A stretch of DNA of 12,200 bases from Gracilibacteraceae bacterium. Its GTDB lineage: Bacteria > Bacillota > Desulfitobacteriia > Desulfitobacteriales > Syntrophobotulaceae. The translations under genes were made by a program, and so were the position numbers. The stretch covers positions 1 through 12,200 of the forward strand of contig JAIRRL010000218.1 in the NCBI GenBank assembly GCA_031255985.1, in the 5' to 3' direction. The notes under the pieces are model-generated. The model was not told the origin of the DNA, searched no databases, and saw only the letters and a list, made by a program, of their open reading frames with translations. Positions 1-5,871 of this stretch are shown here, piece by piece (the stretch's first letter is position 1; every line of letters begins with the position of its first letter).

Positions 1-126
1 GGGGCTGATCTTGCGCGTGGTGCTGCGAAAGCGGAAAGCCAGGCGGCAGAACGCGCTGACAGCGGCGGTCGGCCCGGCGGCGCCAACGGAAACAAGCCCT
101 GAAGATATTGACAAGACCACAGAGTG
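1..126 (+). CDS. C-terminal end of an unidentified, probably membrane, protein (5' part outside window)
   Basis: The first reading frame is open from the left edge to a TGA at 124-126, giving the last 41 residues of a protein. The fragment starts with a short hydrophobic stretch (GLILRVVL) followed by a basic cluster (RKRKARRQ) and a polar, acidic tail ending in DIDKTTE. A hydrophobic end followed by positive charges is typical of a last membrane helix with a cytoplasmic tail, so a membrane protein such as a transporter or channel is plausible, but no family can be named. The gene converges on the GntR-type gene whose stop lies 30 bases further on. A strong hairpin with a T-run at 189-247, inside that neighbour, is the likely transcription terminator and supports this being a real gene end. 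Confidence 0.55.
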
Positions 127-155
127 ATATTTTACAGGCTTGCCGGCATCTCCTT

Positions 156-830
156 TTAGTCCTCTTTCTCTTTTGTCTCCGCCAGCACAGCCGCCAAGCG
201 CGCTCCGGCCCGTTCAATGTGCCGGAGCGCGCTCGCGGCGGCTTTTTCACCGTCGCGTCCCATCAGCGCCTGGAAAATCTCCTGGTGTTCCGCCAGGGCG
301 CTTTGCGCCCGCGCTAAATCCACTAAGGCGATGTTGCGTACTTTGCAGGTATGATGGTGAAAAATGCCGAGCATTAAACTGATGGGACGGCTGCGGCTGG
401 CCGTGTAAATGAGCGCGTGAAAACCGCTGTCCAAATCCCTTAGCTGACGGCAGTCGCCCCGTTGAAAATAGAATTCCTGCATGGCAATATTTTCCCGCAA
501 AGCGGAGATTTCATCTTCCGTTGCGTTTTGCGCGGCCCAGCGCGCGGCCAGCGCTTCAATCCGCATCCTGATGGCGTAAATATCCCGAATATCTTTTTCG
601 GAAATACCCACGACTACGGCGCCCCTGTGCGTCTCCACCCGCACCAGGCCTTCGAGTTCCAGTTGCCGGAGCGCTTCCCGCACCGGCGTCCTGCTCACAC
701 CCAATTCTTCAGAAAGCATCGCTTCCGTCAGATTTTTGCCCGGCGCGAACACGCCGTCCAGGATGGCGGTCTCAATAGCCTTGAATACCTGGGTTTGAAG
801 CGAATTATGGGGTAGGGCTATTTTTTTCAT
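156..830 (-). CDS. GntR family transcriptional regulator, FadR subfamily (FCD domain)
   Basis: This 224-residue protein has the layout of FadR-type regulators. An N-terminal winged helix-turn-helix spans about residues 10-75 (SRTPVREALRQLELEGLV at 46-63 is the recognition region). An all-helical FCD ligand-binding domain follows from about 80 to 215. Candidate FCD metal ligands are visible: D134 and H138 (DSGFH), H182 (EHQEIF) and H204 (RHIERA). Such proteins usually bind a small carboxylate and release DNA. The start ATG overlaps the stop of the synthase gene as ATGA (827-830). No Shine-Dalgarno sequence precedes it (the upstream bases read CCTGAAAAA), so translation probably depends on coupling. 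The operon promoter carries a palindrome of the expected operator type, which suggests autoregulation. The ligand is unknown; citrate or another product or substrate of the coupled enzyme is a guess. Its 3' coding end contains the terminator of the convergent gene. Confidence 0.93.
   Translation of the reverse strand: MKKIALPHNSLQTQVFKAIETAILDGVFAPGKNLTEAMLSEELGVSRTPVREALRQLELEGLVRVETHRGAVVVGISEKDIRDIYAIRMRIEALAARWAAQNATEDEISALRENIAMQEFYFQRGDCRQLRDLDSGFHALIYTASRSRPISLMLGIFHHHTCKVRNIALVDLARAQSALAEHQEIFQALMGRDGEKAAASALRHIERAGARLAAVLAETKEKED
189..247 (+). terminator. Intrinsic terminator of the upstream + strand gene, nested in the convergent GntR gene
   Basis: An outer 7-base arm AGCCGCC (189-195) pairs with GGCGGCT (237-243). 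After a small internal loop, an inner perfect 13-base arm (197-209) pairs with 221-233 around an 11-base loop. A run of five T (243-247) follows directly on the plus strand. The minus strand has no T-run beyond the stem, so the signal is directional and fits the gene ending at 126. Confidence 0.7.
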
Positions 831-2227
831 TTTTTCAGGCGGGTATACTTTCCGGGGGCGAACTGTTCCACCATCGCGATCATTTCATCGTCGCTGATGA
901 CGACTTCGCGGCCGCCGGAGAACTCCGCGTCTACTAATTCTTTTAGCTTGATAACGATTTCATCTTTTTTGGTAACCCGTTCTTCCTTGGGCAGACGGAA
1001 ATAGCTGTTGATCCAATAGGCGATCCCGGCCAGGCCGGAAGTGTTGCTGACGGCGGCGACAATAGGACGGTTCAGGATTTTACCCGTGTCGAAAATATTG
1101 TATATTTCCTCATCTTTCATCAGACCATCCGCGTGGATGCCGGCGCGGGTGACATTGAAATTGCGGCCGACAAACGGCGTCATCGGCGGCACGGCATAGC
1201 CTATTTCCTTCTCGTAATACTCGGCGATTTCCGTGATGACGCGCGGATCCATGCCGTCAAGCGTACCGCGCAGCTGAGCGTATTCAATCACCATCGCCTC
1301 CAAGGGCACGTTGCCTGTGCGTTCGCCAATGCCGAGCAAAGAGCAGTTAACGGCGGAAGCGCCATACAGCCAGGCTGTAGACGCGTTGGCGACGCCTTTA
1401 TAAAAATCGTTATGCCCGTGCCACTCCAGCAGCAAAGAGGGGACATTCGCGTAATGCCGCAGGCCGTAGATGAGACCCGGAACGCTGCGCGGCGGCGCGA
1501 CGCCGACAAAAGGCACCCCGTAGCCCATTGTATCACAGGCCCGGATTTTTATCGGGACGCCGGATTGCCTGCAAAGTTCCATGAGACCGCTGGCGAAAGG
1601 CACAACAAACGCGTAGAAATCCGCCCTGGTCAAATCCTCAAAATGACAGCGGGGCCGCAGCCCGACCTCCAAAGCGTCGTGAACTATGCGCATATAGTGT
1701 TCCATCGCCTCATGGCGCGTCATATTCAGTTTTTTGAAAATATGATAATCAGAGCAACTGACGAGAATTCCGGTTTCCTTGATGCCCAGGTCGCGCACCA
1801 GCTTGAAATCGTTCATATTAGCCCGGATCCATGTGGTCACTTCCGGATATTTATAACCCCGCTCCAAACATTTGAACAAAGCTTCCTTGTCCCGGTCGCT
1901 GTAAACAAAAAACTCGGTCTGGCGGATGACGCCTTTGGGGCCGCTCAAACGGTGTAAATAATCAAACAGATCAACGATTTGCCGCACGCTATAGGGGGCG
2001 CGCGATTGCTGTCCGTCCCGGAAAGTCGTGTCCGTCAAGAATATTTCTTTTGGCATGTCCCGTGGCACGGTTCGGTGATTAAACGGCAACTTCGGGATTT
2101 CGTGATATGGATAAATACTGCGGAACAAATTCGGTTCCGCCACTTCTTGAATAGTATAGCTGTAAGGATCCTGCTCCAAAACATTGGTGTGGTGATTATA
2201 CACTACCTTCATTTCCGGGATCTTCAT
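827..2227 (-). CDS. DRE-TIM metallolyase, probably Re-citrate synthase-like (2-isopropylmalate/homocitrate synthase family)
   Basis: The 466-residue product is a Claisen-condensing enzyme of the HMGL-like TIM-barrel family, which joins acetyl-CoA to a 2-oxoacid. The family signature is visible: TDTTFRDGQQSR (65-76) with the catalytic Arg70 and metal ligand Asp71, CDTMGYG (231-237), the metal-binding EWHGHND (268-274), the glycine-rich LLGIGERTGN (297-306), and GIHADG (363-368). The roughly 60-residue N-terminal extension before the barrel and the overall sequence recall the clostridial group that includes Re-citrate synthase, which makes citrate from oxaloacetate in anaerobes lacking the usual enzyme. 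Isopropylmalate, homocitrate or citramalate synthase remain possible. The frame is open to a TTG at 2263, but that codon touches the -10 box, whereas ATG at 2225-2227 is preceded by AGGA at a 7-base spacing, so the shorter start is chosen. It is the first gene of an operon with the FCD regulator. Confidence 0.85.
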   Translation of the reverse strand: MKIPEMKVVYNHHTNVLEQDPYSYTIQEVAEPNLFRSIYPYHEIPKLPFNHRTVPRDMPKEIFLTDTTFRDGQQSRAPYSVRQIVDLFDYLHRLSGPKGVIRQTEFFVYSDRDKEALFKCLERGYKYPEVTTWIRANMNDFKLVRDLGIKETGILVSCSDYHIFKKLNMTRHEAMEHYMRIVHDALEVGLRPRCHFEDLTRADFYAFVVPFASGLMELCRQSGVPIKIRACDTMGYGVPFVGVAPPRSVPGLIYGLRHYANVPSLLLEWHGHNDFYKGVANASTAWLYGASAVNCSLLGIGERTGNVPLEAMVIEYAQLRGTLDGMDPRVITEIAEYYEKEIGYAVPPMTPFVGRNFNVTRAGIHADGLMKDEEIYNIFDTGKILNRPIVAAVSNTSGLAGIAYWINSYFRLPKEERVTKKDEIVIKLKELVDAEFSGGREVVISDDEMIAMVEQFAPGKYTRLKK

Positions 2228-2252
2228 AATCACATCCTCGCTTTCTCGAATG

Positions 2253-2264
2253 ATTGTATACAAT
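2253..2264. promoter_or_regulatory. Probable operator for the FCD regulator (perfect 12-base palindrome)
   Basis: ATTGTATACAAT is a perfect inverted repeat lying at the expected transcription start and touching the -10 box of the synthase-GntR operon. FadR/FCD regulators typically recognise short palindromes with a GT...AC core. The position would block transcription initiation, so negative autoregulation by the operon's own regulator is inferred. Confidence 0.65.
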
Positions 2265-2291
2265 TATACACATATGCGTGAATACTGTCAA
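2263..2291 (-). promoter_or_regulatory. Consensus sigma-A promoter of the synthase-GntR operon
   Basis: Read on the minus strand, TTGACA (2286-2291), a 17-base spacer, then TATAAT (2263-2268): a perfect match to both consensus hexamers at ideal spacing. Transcription should start near 2256, about 30 bases before the ATG at 2227. This rules out the TTG start at 2263. Confidence 0.9.
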
Positions 2292-2379
2292 GTTTTTTGT
2301 TTTGCGCGCGGTCAGGGAGCAAGCGCGGCGCAACATAAACGCTTATTAATCGGCCCCGGCATAAGCAACGACGACTGGC

Positions 2380-2420
2380 AAAAGCGAAGGAGCCGAGGAC
2401 ATAAATCCTCGGCTCCTTCG
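2380..2420 (-). terminator. Intrinsic terminator of the surface protein gene
   Basis: A perfect 15-base stem (2385-2399 with 2406-2420) closes a 6-base loop 36 bases after the surface protein's stop codon. On the minus strand it is followed by G-C-rich closure and a short run of four T (2380-2383). The plus strand side also has a T-rich tail (TTCGGTTTTATTTT), so it could work in both directions. Confidence 0.8.
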
Positions 2421-2456
2421 TTCGGTTTTATTTTAAGGCGTTCTCGCGTTTCCGGT

Positions 2457-5165
2457 CTATCTGTTAACTCTCACGTTCAATGTGGCGACGTTAGAGCCGG
2501 CGTTCGGGTTTGTCAGCGCAAACTGCACTGTGGCCCCGGCGTCGTCCCCTGTGTAAACCGAAATATCATCGGCGCTTTCGCCATCGCCGCTAAAGGTCAC
2601 GCCTTTGCGGTTTGTTCTGATATATCCCACAACCTGTTCAGTGGAACCGTCCGTATAAAACAGTTCAACCAGCTGGTATTCCGTGCCGGCCGCCCGGCCG
2701 GTCAGGACGCCGTCGCCCAGCAGGCCGCTTGTATAGATATTGGAGAAGGAAATAAACTCCGAAAGGTCTATATTGCCGCTGTCAACGCTGGAGATGCTGC
2801 GGAAACTGCCCCTTGTCACCGTCGGCGCCGTATTGACGACAGTGACGGTGACAGAAACAGTCTTGGTTCGCCCGCTTGTGCCGTCCTGAACCTTAACGTT
2901 TACGGTCGCTTTGCCTGTTCGCAGGGAGATTTCCCCGTTGTTGTCCGTATCAACCAGGCGTACCGTCACACTGGTTGACGATTCCTGCGCGTCAATCATC
3001 GTATTGTTAGTGAATGTTACATCGTCGATGGTAGCGGGGCCGAGACTGTAACCGCTGGAACTGTAGCCCATTATATTGAACTCCATTTCCGTTTTTTCTT
3101 CAAATTTGTTTCGATCCAGGGTGAAATTGCGGAAATCGCTGTTCAAAGGCACGGCTTTGTAAGAAGAAGCGGAAGAAGTGGCGCTGGAGATATCCACCGA
3201 GAAGCGGCCGACTTCCTTATAAGTGCCGCCGCCGTAATACCGCTCGCCGTAAATAATCACATCCCGTTTGCCGCGGGCTGAACCTTCAACCCGCAAGGTA
3301 GCTTTGCCCTCCGTCGTGATGAGGTCGGAGTTTTCAAAGGAAATCATGAAATAATCGCCGTCGGTATAAGTGCCGCCGAAATTATTGTCGCGGGAGCCGA
3401 TATAGGCGCCTTCGCCGACATAAGGGTCGCCATACTGATCTTTCAGGGTTAGAGTGACGAAATCGCTTCCGCCGTTAGTCACCTTGACCGTCGAAACGTC
3501 GGGAGTGGCGCGCGATAAAACCCGGCCGTCGTCGTCGTTGCCCATAACGGTGATGGTTACGGTTTTGGAGGATGAACCTGATTTCATCGTAATGGTACTC
3601 GTTCCTTCGCCCACGGCGTGCAGCAATCTGGAGTTGCCGCTCGTCTCCACATCGACGACCCAGGAATTGGAAGAAGACAGTTCCAAAGTGGAAGTAACAT
3701 CGGTGGCGCCGCTGCCGGCGGAGGTGGCGCCTTTGACGTTCACGATCTCAAATGTTTCGCCCAGCACCATTTTGTTGCTGGTCATATTGAGAATTTCAGT
3801 CAGATTGCCATCCTGGTTTTCAAGCATGTTGAACTGATAGGAACTGATGCCGCCGGAAGCGGTGAAACGGCCGTCGAGCAAAGTGACCGTGGCGCTGCCG
3901 GACTGGCCGATCAGAACGCTCCGCTGGTAAACATTTACATCATAATAGAATTCACGCACGTCATTGTCATAAAGATACTGCAAATTCTGCTGATCCAGTT
4001 TGCCGTCGTTGGAAAGGGAAGTGCCGCCGAATACGGATTCCGAAGCGGATATTTCCACGTCGTAACCGGCCGCCTCCAATTGCTGCACGGTAACAACCGC
4101 GTCGTTGACCTTGACTTGCAGATACTGGTTATCCTTACGCGTATCAAAACTGGCGTTCACCGCCTCAACGCTTCTGATCGTGGTAAGGTTCACGCCGCCG
4201 GCGGGGGGGGCGGCGCTTCCGCCGCCGGAGCCTGAAGCGTTGCTGCCAAAAGCGTTGACCGCCACCTGGGAAACCGCGCTTGTGCCGCCCAGAGCGACGA
4301 CTTTTGTGGCTGTGGTCAGCTTGCTTTTTACGGTCGAGTTATTCAAAGCGGGAACAGTCGCGCCGTTGGTTAAAAAGATCGGGGCGCCGTAATGAGCCGC
4401 GAGCGGGGAAGCCGCCAGCGCGTCCACCATGGAGACGCCGTTGGCGACGTAACTGCGGTCGAATTTGTAGCCCAGGCCGCTGATCACAAGAGCGTTGGTC
4501 GCGTAGCGATCCGCGCCGCCGAAGCGGGTCGCGCCGCTGATGTCTTTGACCACGCCCTGGCCGCCGATGACATAAACCGTACCCACCAGTTTAGCCGAGG
4601 ACACGTTGCCCTGCGGATCAGCCAGCACGATCTGATAGCGGTTGCCGGCGGCAAAGGCGCCGACGGACAGCGCGTCGGGGATGGCGTTATAGCCGACGAC
4701 AAACGTCCCCTGGACGCCGGTGAGTTTGGCGTTGATGGCGTCGGAGGTCGCCCAGCGGTCACGGCCCGACAGTTTTTCCGGCGTGAGACCGGAAATGTCC
4801 CTTAACTGAGCGACGACGCTTTCGGATATAGCGCCGATCACGTACACTTTGGTCGCTCCGAGACTAATGATTTTGGCGCGGACATTGGAGGCGAGACTGT
4901 TTTTGAAAGTCAAAAGGATAGGGGCGTTCTCCTGGCCGGCCAGAGAAGCCGCCGCCAGAGAATCCACCAGATTTGCCTGATCCGCTGCCGCCAAAATCAC
5001 AGTATTTGCGCTGGACCAACCGGCGTCGCATATTTCCAGCGCGGTGGCAATGCGGTCACTGCCAGCCAGGCGGCTGCTTTCAGCGTCGGCCGCGAAGATT
5101 TGCGCCGGCGCCAAAGTGAGCAGCATAGCTGCCAGCAGTATTAGAACAGTAGTTTTTTTTGACAT
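2457..5165 (-). CDS. Exported surface (S-layer-like) protein with three cell-wall-binding type 2 repeats
   Basis: The 902-residue protein begins with a Sec signal peptide: SKK, a hydrophobic core at 7-20, and a likely cut near AQIFA (residues 21-25). Three CWB2 repeats follow, opening with RLAGSDRIATA (32), KLSGRDRWATS (131) and RFGGADRYATN (214) and ending near residue 305. In clostridia such triplets hold proteins non-covalently to a cell-wall polymer. A Gly/Ser/Ala/Pro linker (307-324) leads to a roughly 580-residue exposed part that is rich in beta-strand, Ser, Thr and Asp. Residues about 478-541 resemble a bacterial Ig-like (BIG2) domain (HAVGEGTSTITM...SKTVTITV); the rest I cannot assign. 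There is no LPXTG motif or C-terminal membrane anchor. The start is supported by AAGGAGG six bases upstream. A C8 run codes the linker and an A8 run lies in codons 2-5; both could slip. Function beyond surface attachment (structural, adhesive) is unknown. Confidence 0.9.
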   Translation of the reverse strand: MSKKTTVLILLAAMLLTLAPAQIFAADAESSRLAGSDRIATALEICDAGWSSANTVILAAADQANLVDSLAAASLAGQENAPILLTFKNSLASNVRAKIISLGATKVYVIGAISESVVAQLRDISGLTPEKLSGRDRWATSDAINAKLTGVQGTFVVGYNAIPDALSVGAFAAGNRYQIVLADPQGNVSSAKLVGTVYVIGGQGVVKDISGATRFGGADRYATNALVISGLGYKFDRSYVANGVSMVDALAASPLAAHYGAPIFLTNGATVPALNNSTVKSKLTTATKVVALGGTSAVSQVAVNAFGSNASGSGGGSAAPPAGGVNLTTIRSVEAVNASFDTRKDNQYLQVKVNDAVVTVQQLEAAGYDVEISASESVFGGTSLSNDGKLDQQNLQYLYDNDVREFYYDVNVYQRSVLIGQSGSATVTLLDGRFTASGGISSYQFNMLENQDGNLTEILNMTSNKMVLGETFEIVNVKGATSAGSGATDVTSTLELSSSNSWVVDVETSGNSRLLHAVGEGTSTITMKSGSSSKTVTITVMGNDDDGRVLSRATPDVSTVKVTNGGSDFVTLTLKDQYGDPYVGEGAYIGSRDNNFGGTYTDGDYFMISFENSDLITTEGKATLRVEGSARGKRDVIIYGERYYGGGTYKEVGRFSVDISSATSSASSYKAVPLNSDFRNFTLDRNKFEEKTEMEFNIMGYSSSGYSLGPATIDDVTFTNNTMIDAQESSTSVTVRLVDTDNNGEISLRTGKATVNVKVQDGTSGRTKTVSVTVTVVNTAPTVTRGSFRSISSVDSGNIDLSEFISFSNIYTSGLLGDGVLTGRAAGTEYQLVELFYTDGSTEQVVGYIRTNRKGVTFSGDGESADDISVYTGDDAGATVQFALTNPNAGSNVATLNVRVNR
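4203..4210. repeat. Homopolymer tract (G8 on plus, C8 in the coding strand) in the surface protein linker
   Basis: Eight identical bases encode the Ala-Pro-Pro part of the linker (codons 319-321) between the cell-wall-binding repeats and the exposed region. Gain or loss of one base would separate anchor from display region by frameshift. This is a possible contingency locus, not proven by one sequence. Confidence 0.6.
5153..5160. repeat. Homopolymer tract (A8 in the coding strand) in codons 2-5 of the surface protein
   Basis: The coding strand begins ATG TC followed by eight A, encoding the Lys-Lys of the signal peptide. It could support replication or transcription slippage right after the start codon. 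Lysine codons in a signal peptide also explain it simply. Confidence 0.5.
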
Positions 5166-5203
5166 GAACGTCCTCCTTTTCGGTGCGCGCAGATTAGTTC
5201 AAC

Positions 5204-5224
5204 TGGTATATTTACCATATTATA
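5204..5224 (-). promoter_or_regulatory. Putative promoter -10 box and start-site dyad of the surface protein gene
   Basis: On the minus strand TATAAT (5219-5224) lies about 55 bases before the surface protein start. No good -35 box is found at 16-18 bases upstream (TGGCGC-like). Just downstream, at the expected transcription start, is the inverted repeat TGGTATATTTACCA (5204-5217; 5-base arms, 4-base centre), which could be an operator or a small 5' hairpin. Confidence 0.45.
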
Positions 5225-5293
5225 CACGAAAACCAAATAAAGCGCCAGCGTTTTTGCCGCTGTCCCCACTCTGAGGCGCAATTTTTTTCTTTC

Positions 5294-5322
5294 TTGACAA
5301 AGCGGGGATTTTTCTGTATTGT
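5294..5322 (+). promoter_or_regulatory. Promoter of the desulfoferrodoxin gene
   Basis: TTGACA (5294-5299), a 17-base spacer and TATTGT (5317-5322). The -35 box is perfect and the -10 box matches 4 of 6. Transcription should start near 5329, giving a leader of about 65 bases. No known redox-regulator box was recognised. Confidence 0.65.
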
Positions 5323-5392
5323 TTAATTATAGTAAGAAGAACTCTTGCTTGAATTGATGAAGCGTGTATTTTATAACGGAGGTGGGTAAATT

Positions 5393-5773
5393 ATGTCAGA
5401 ACAGTTTTTTTTCAAATGTACGCATTGCGGTAACATCGTCGGTCTGATCAAGGACGGCGGCGTCCGGCTTGTCTGTTGCGGCGAGCCGCTGACTGAGTTG
5501 CAGGCGAACACGACTGACGCGGCGCAGGAAAAACATGTCCCGGTCGCGGCGCGGACGGGGGACGTCATAAATGTAACCGTCGGCGAAGTCGCCCATCCGA
5601 TGCTGGAAGAACATTCCATCGAATGGATTTATGTGAAGACGAAAAAAGGCGGACAGCGCAAAACCCTGCGCCCCGGCGAAAAACCGGCGGCGGCGTTTGC
5701 CCTGACCGACGACGAGGCGATCGCGGTTTATGCTTACTGCAACTTGCACGGACTTTGGAAGGTAAGCCTCTGA
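5393..5773 (+). CDS. dfx: Desulfoferrodoxin (class I, two-iron superoxide reductase)
   Basis: Cytosolic enzyme that reduces superoxide to hydrogen peroxide without making oxygen, a typical defence of anaerobes. The 126-residue length and both metal centres fit the class I family. The N-terminal rubredoxin-like (desulforedoxin) iron site uses C9, C12, C28 and C29 (CTHC...CC). The catalytic site has the His4-Cys set H48, H68, H74, C116 and H119 (EKHVPV, HPMLEEH, YCNLHG), and the E46-K47 pair near the active iron is kept. The start ATG follows GGAGGTG (5378-5384) with an 8-base gap. It stands alone behind its own promoter, divergent from the surface protein gene and convergent with the MoxR gene 70 bases away. 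No rubredoxin or rubrerythrin gene, the usual electron partners, lies beside it here. All ligands are present, so it should be active. Confidence 0.97.
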   Translation: MSEQFFFKCTHCGNIVGLIKDGGVRLVCCGEPLTELQANTTDAAQEKHVPVAARTGDVINVTVGEVAHPMLEEHSIEWIYVKTKKGGQRKTLRPGEKPAAAFALTDDEAIAVYAYCNLHGLWKVSL

Positions 5774-5823
5774 TTCACTGATTCTTGAGGATGTTTTGGA
5801 GAAGTCAGGTTAAGCGTTTGATT

Positions 5824-5871
5824 GGGGGTTCCCACCGCCGGTATTATCCGACGACGGCGGCGGGAACCCCC
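5824..5871. other. Strong hairpin between convergent dfx and MoxR genes, overlapping the MoxR stop codon
   Basis: Arms 5824-5840 and 5855-5871 are 17 bases long and pair fully on the minus strand with one G-U wobble (one A-C mismatch on the plus strand). The 14-base loop contains the MoxR stop codon TAA (5844-5846). Neither side has a T-run, so it is not a classic intrinsic terminator. It may still end or protect both transcripts. Confidence 0.65.

Noticed and set aside
840..850. GTATAC motif near the end of the synthase gene as a second operator
   Set aside because: It is explained by the Lys-Tyr-Thr codons, is not part of a longer palindrome and is not at a promoter.
1133..1957. 274-codon open frame on the plus strand opposite the synthase gene
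   Set aside because: It is the antisense shadow of a well-conserved enzyme; it has no ribosome binding site or family match.
2228..2263. Longer start (TTG at 2263) for the citrate synthase-like gene
   Set aside because: The codon overlaps the -10 box and lies upstream of the expected transcription start; the ATG at 2227 has a proper Shine-Dalgarno site.
3618..4235. 205-codon plus-strand frame opposite the surface protein gene
   Set aside because: Antisense shadow in GC-rich sequence; its composition and position follow from the real gene on the other strand.
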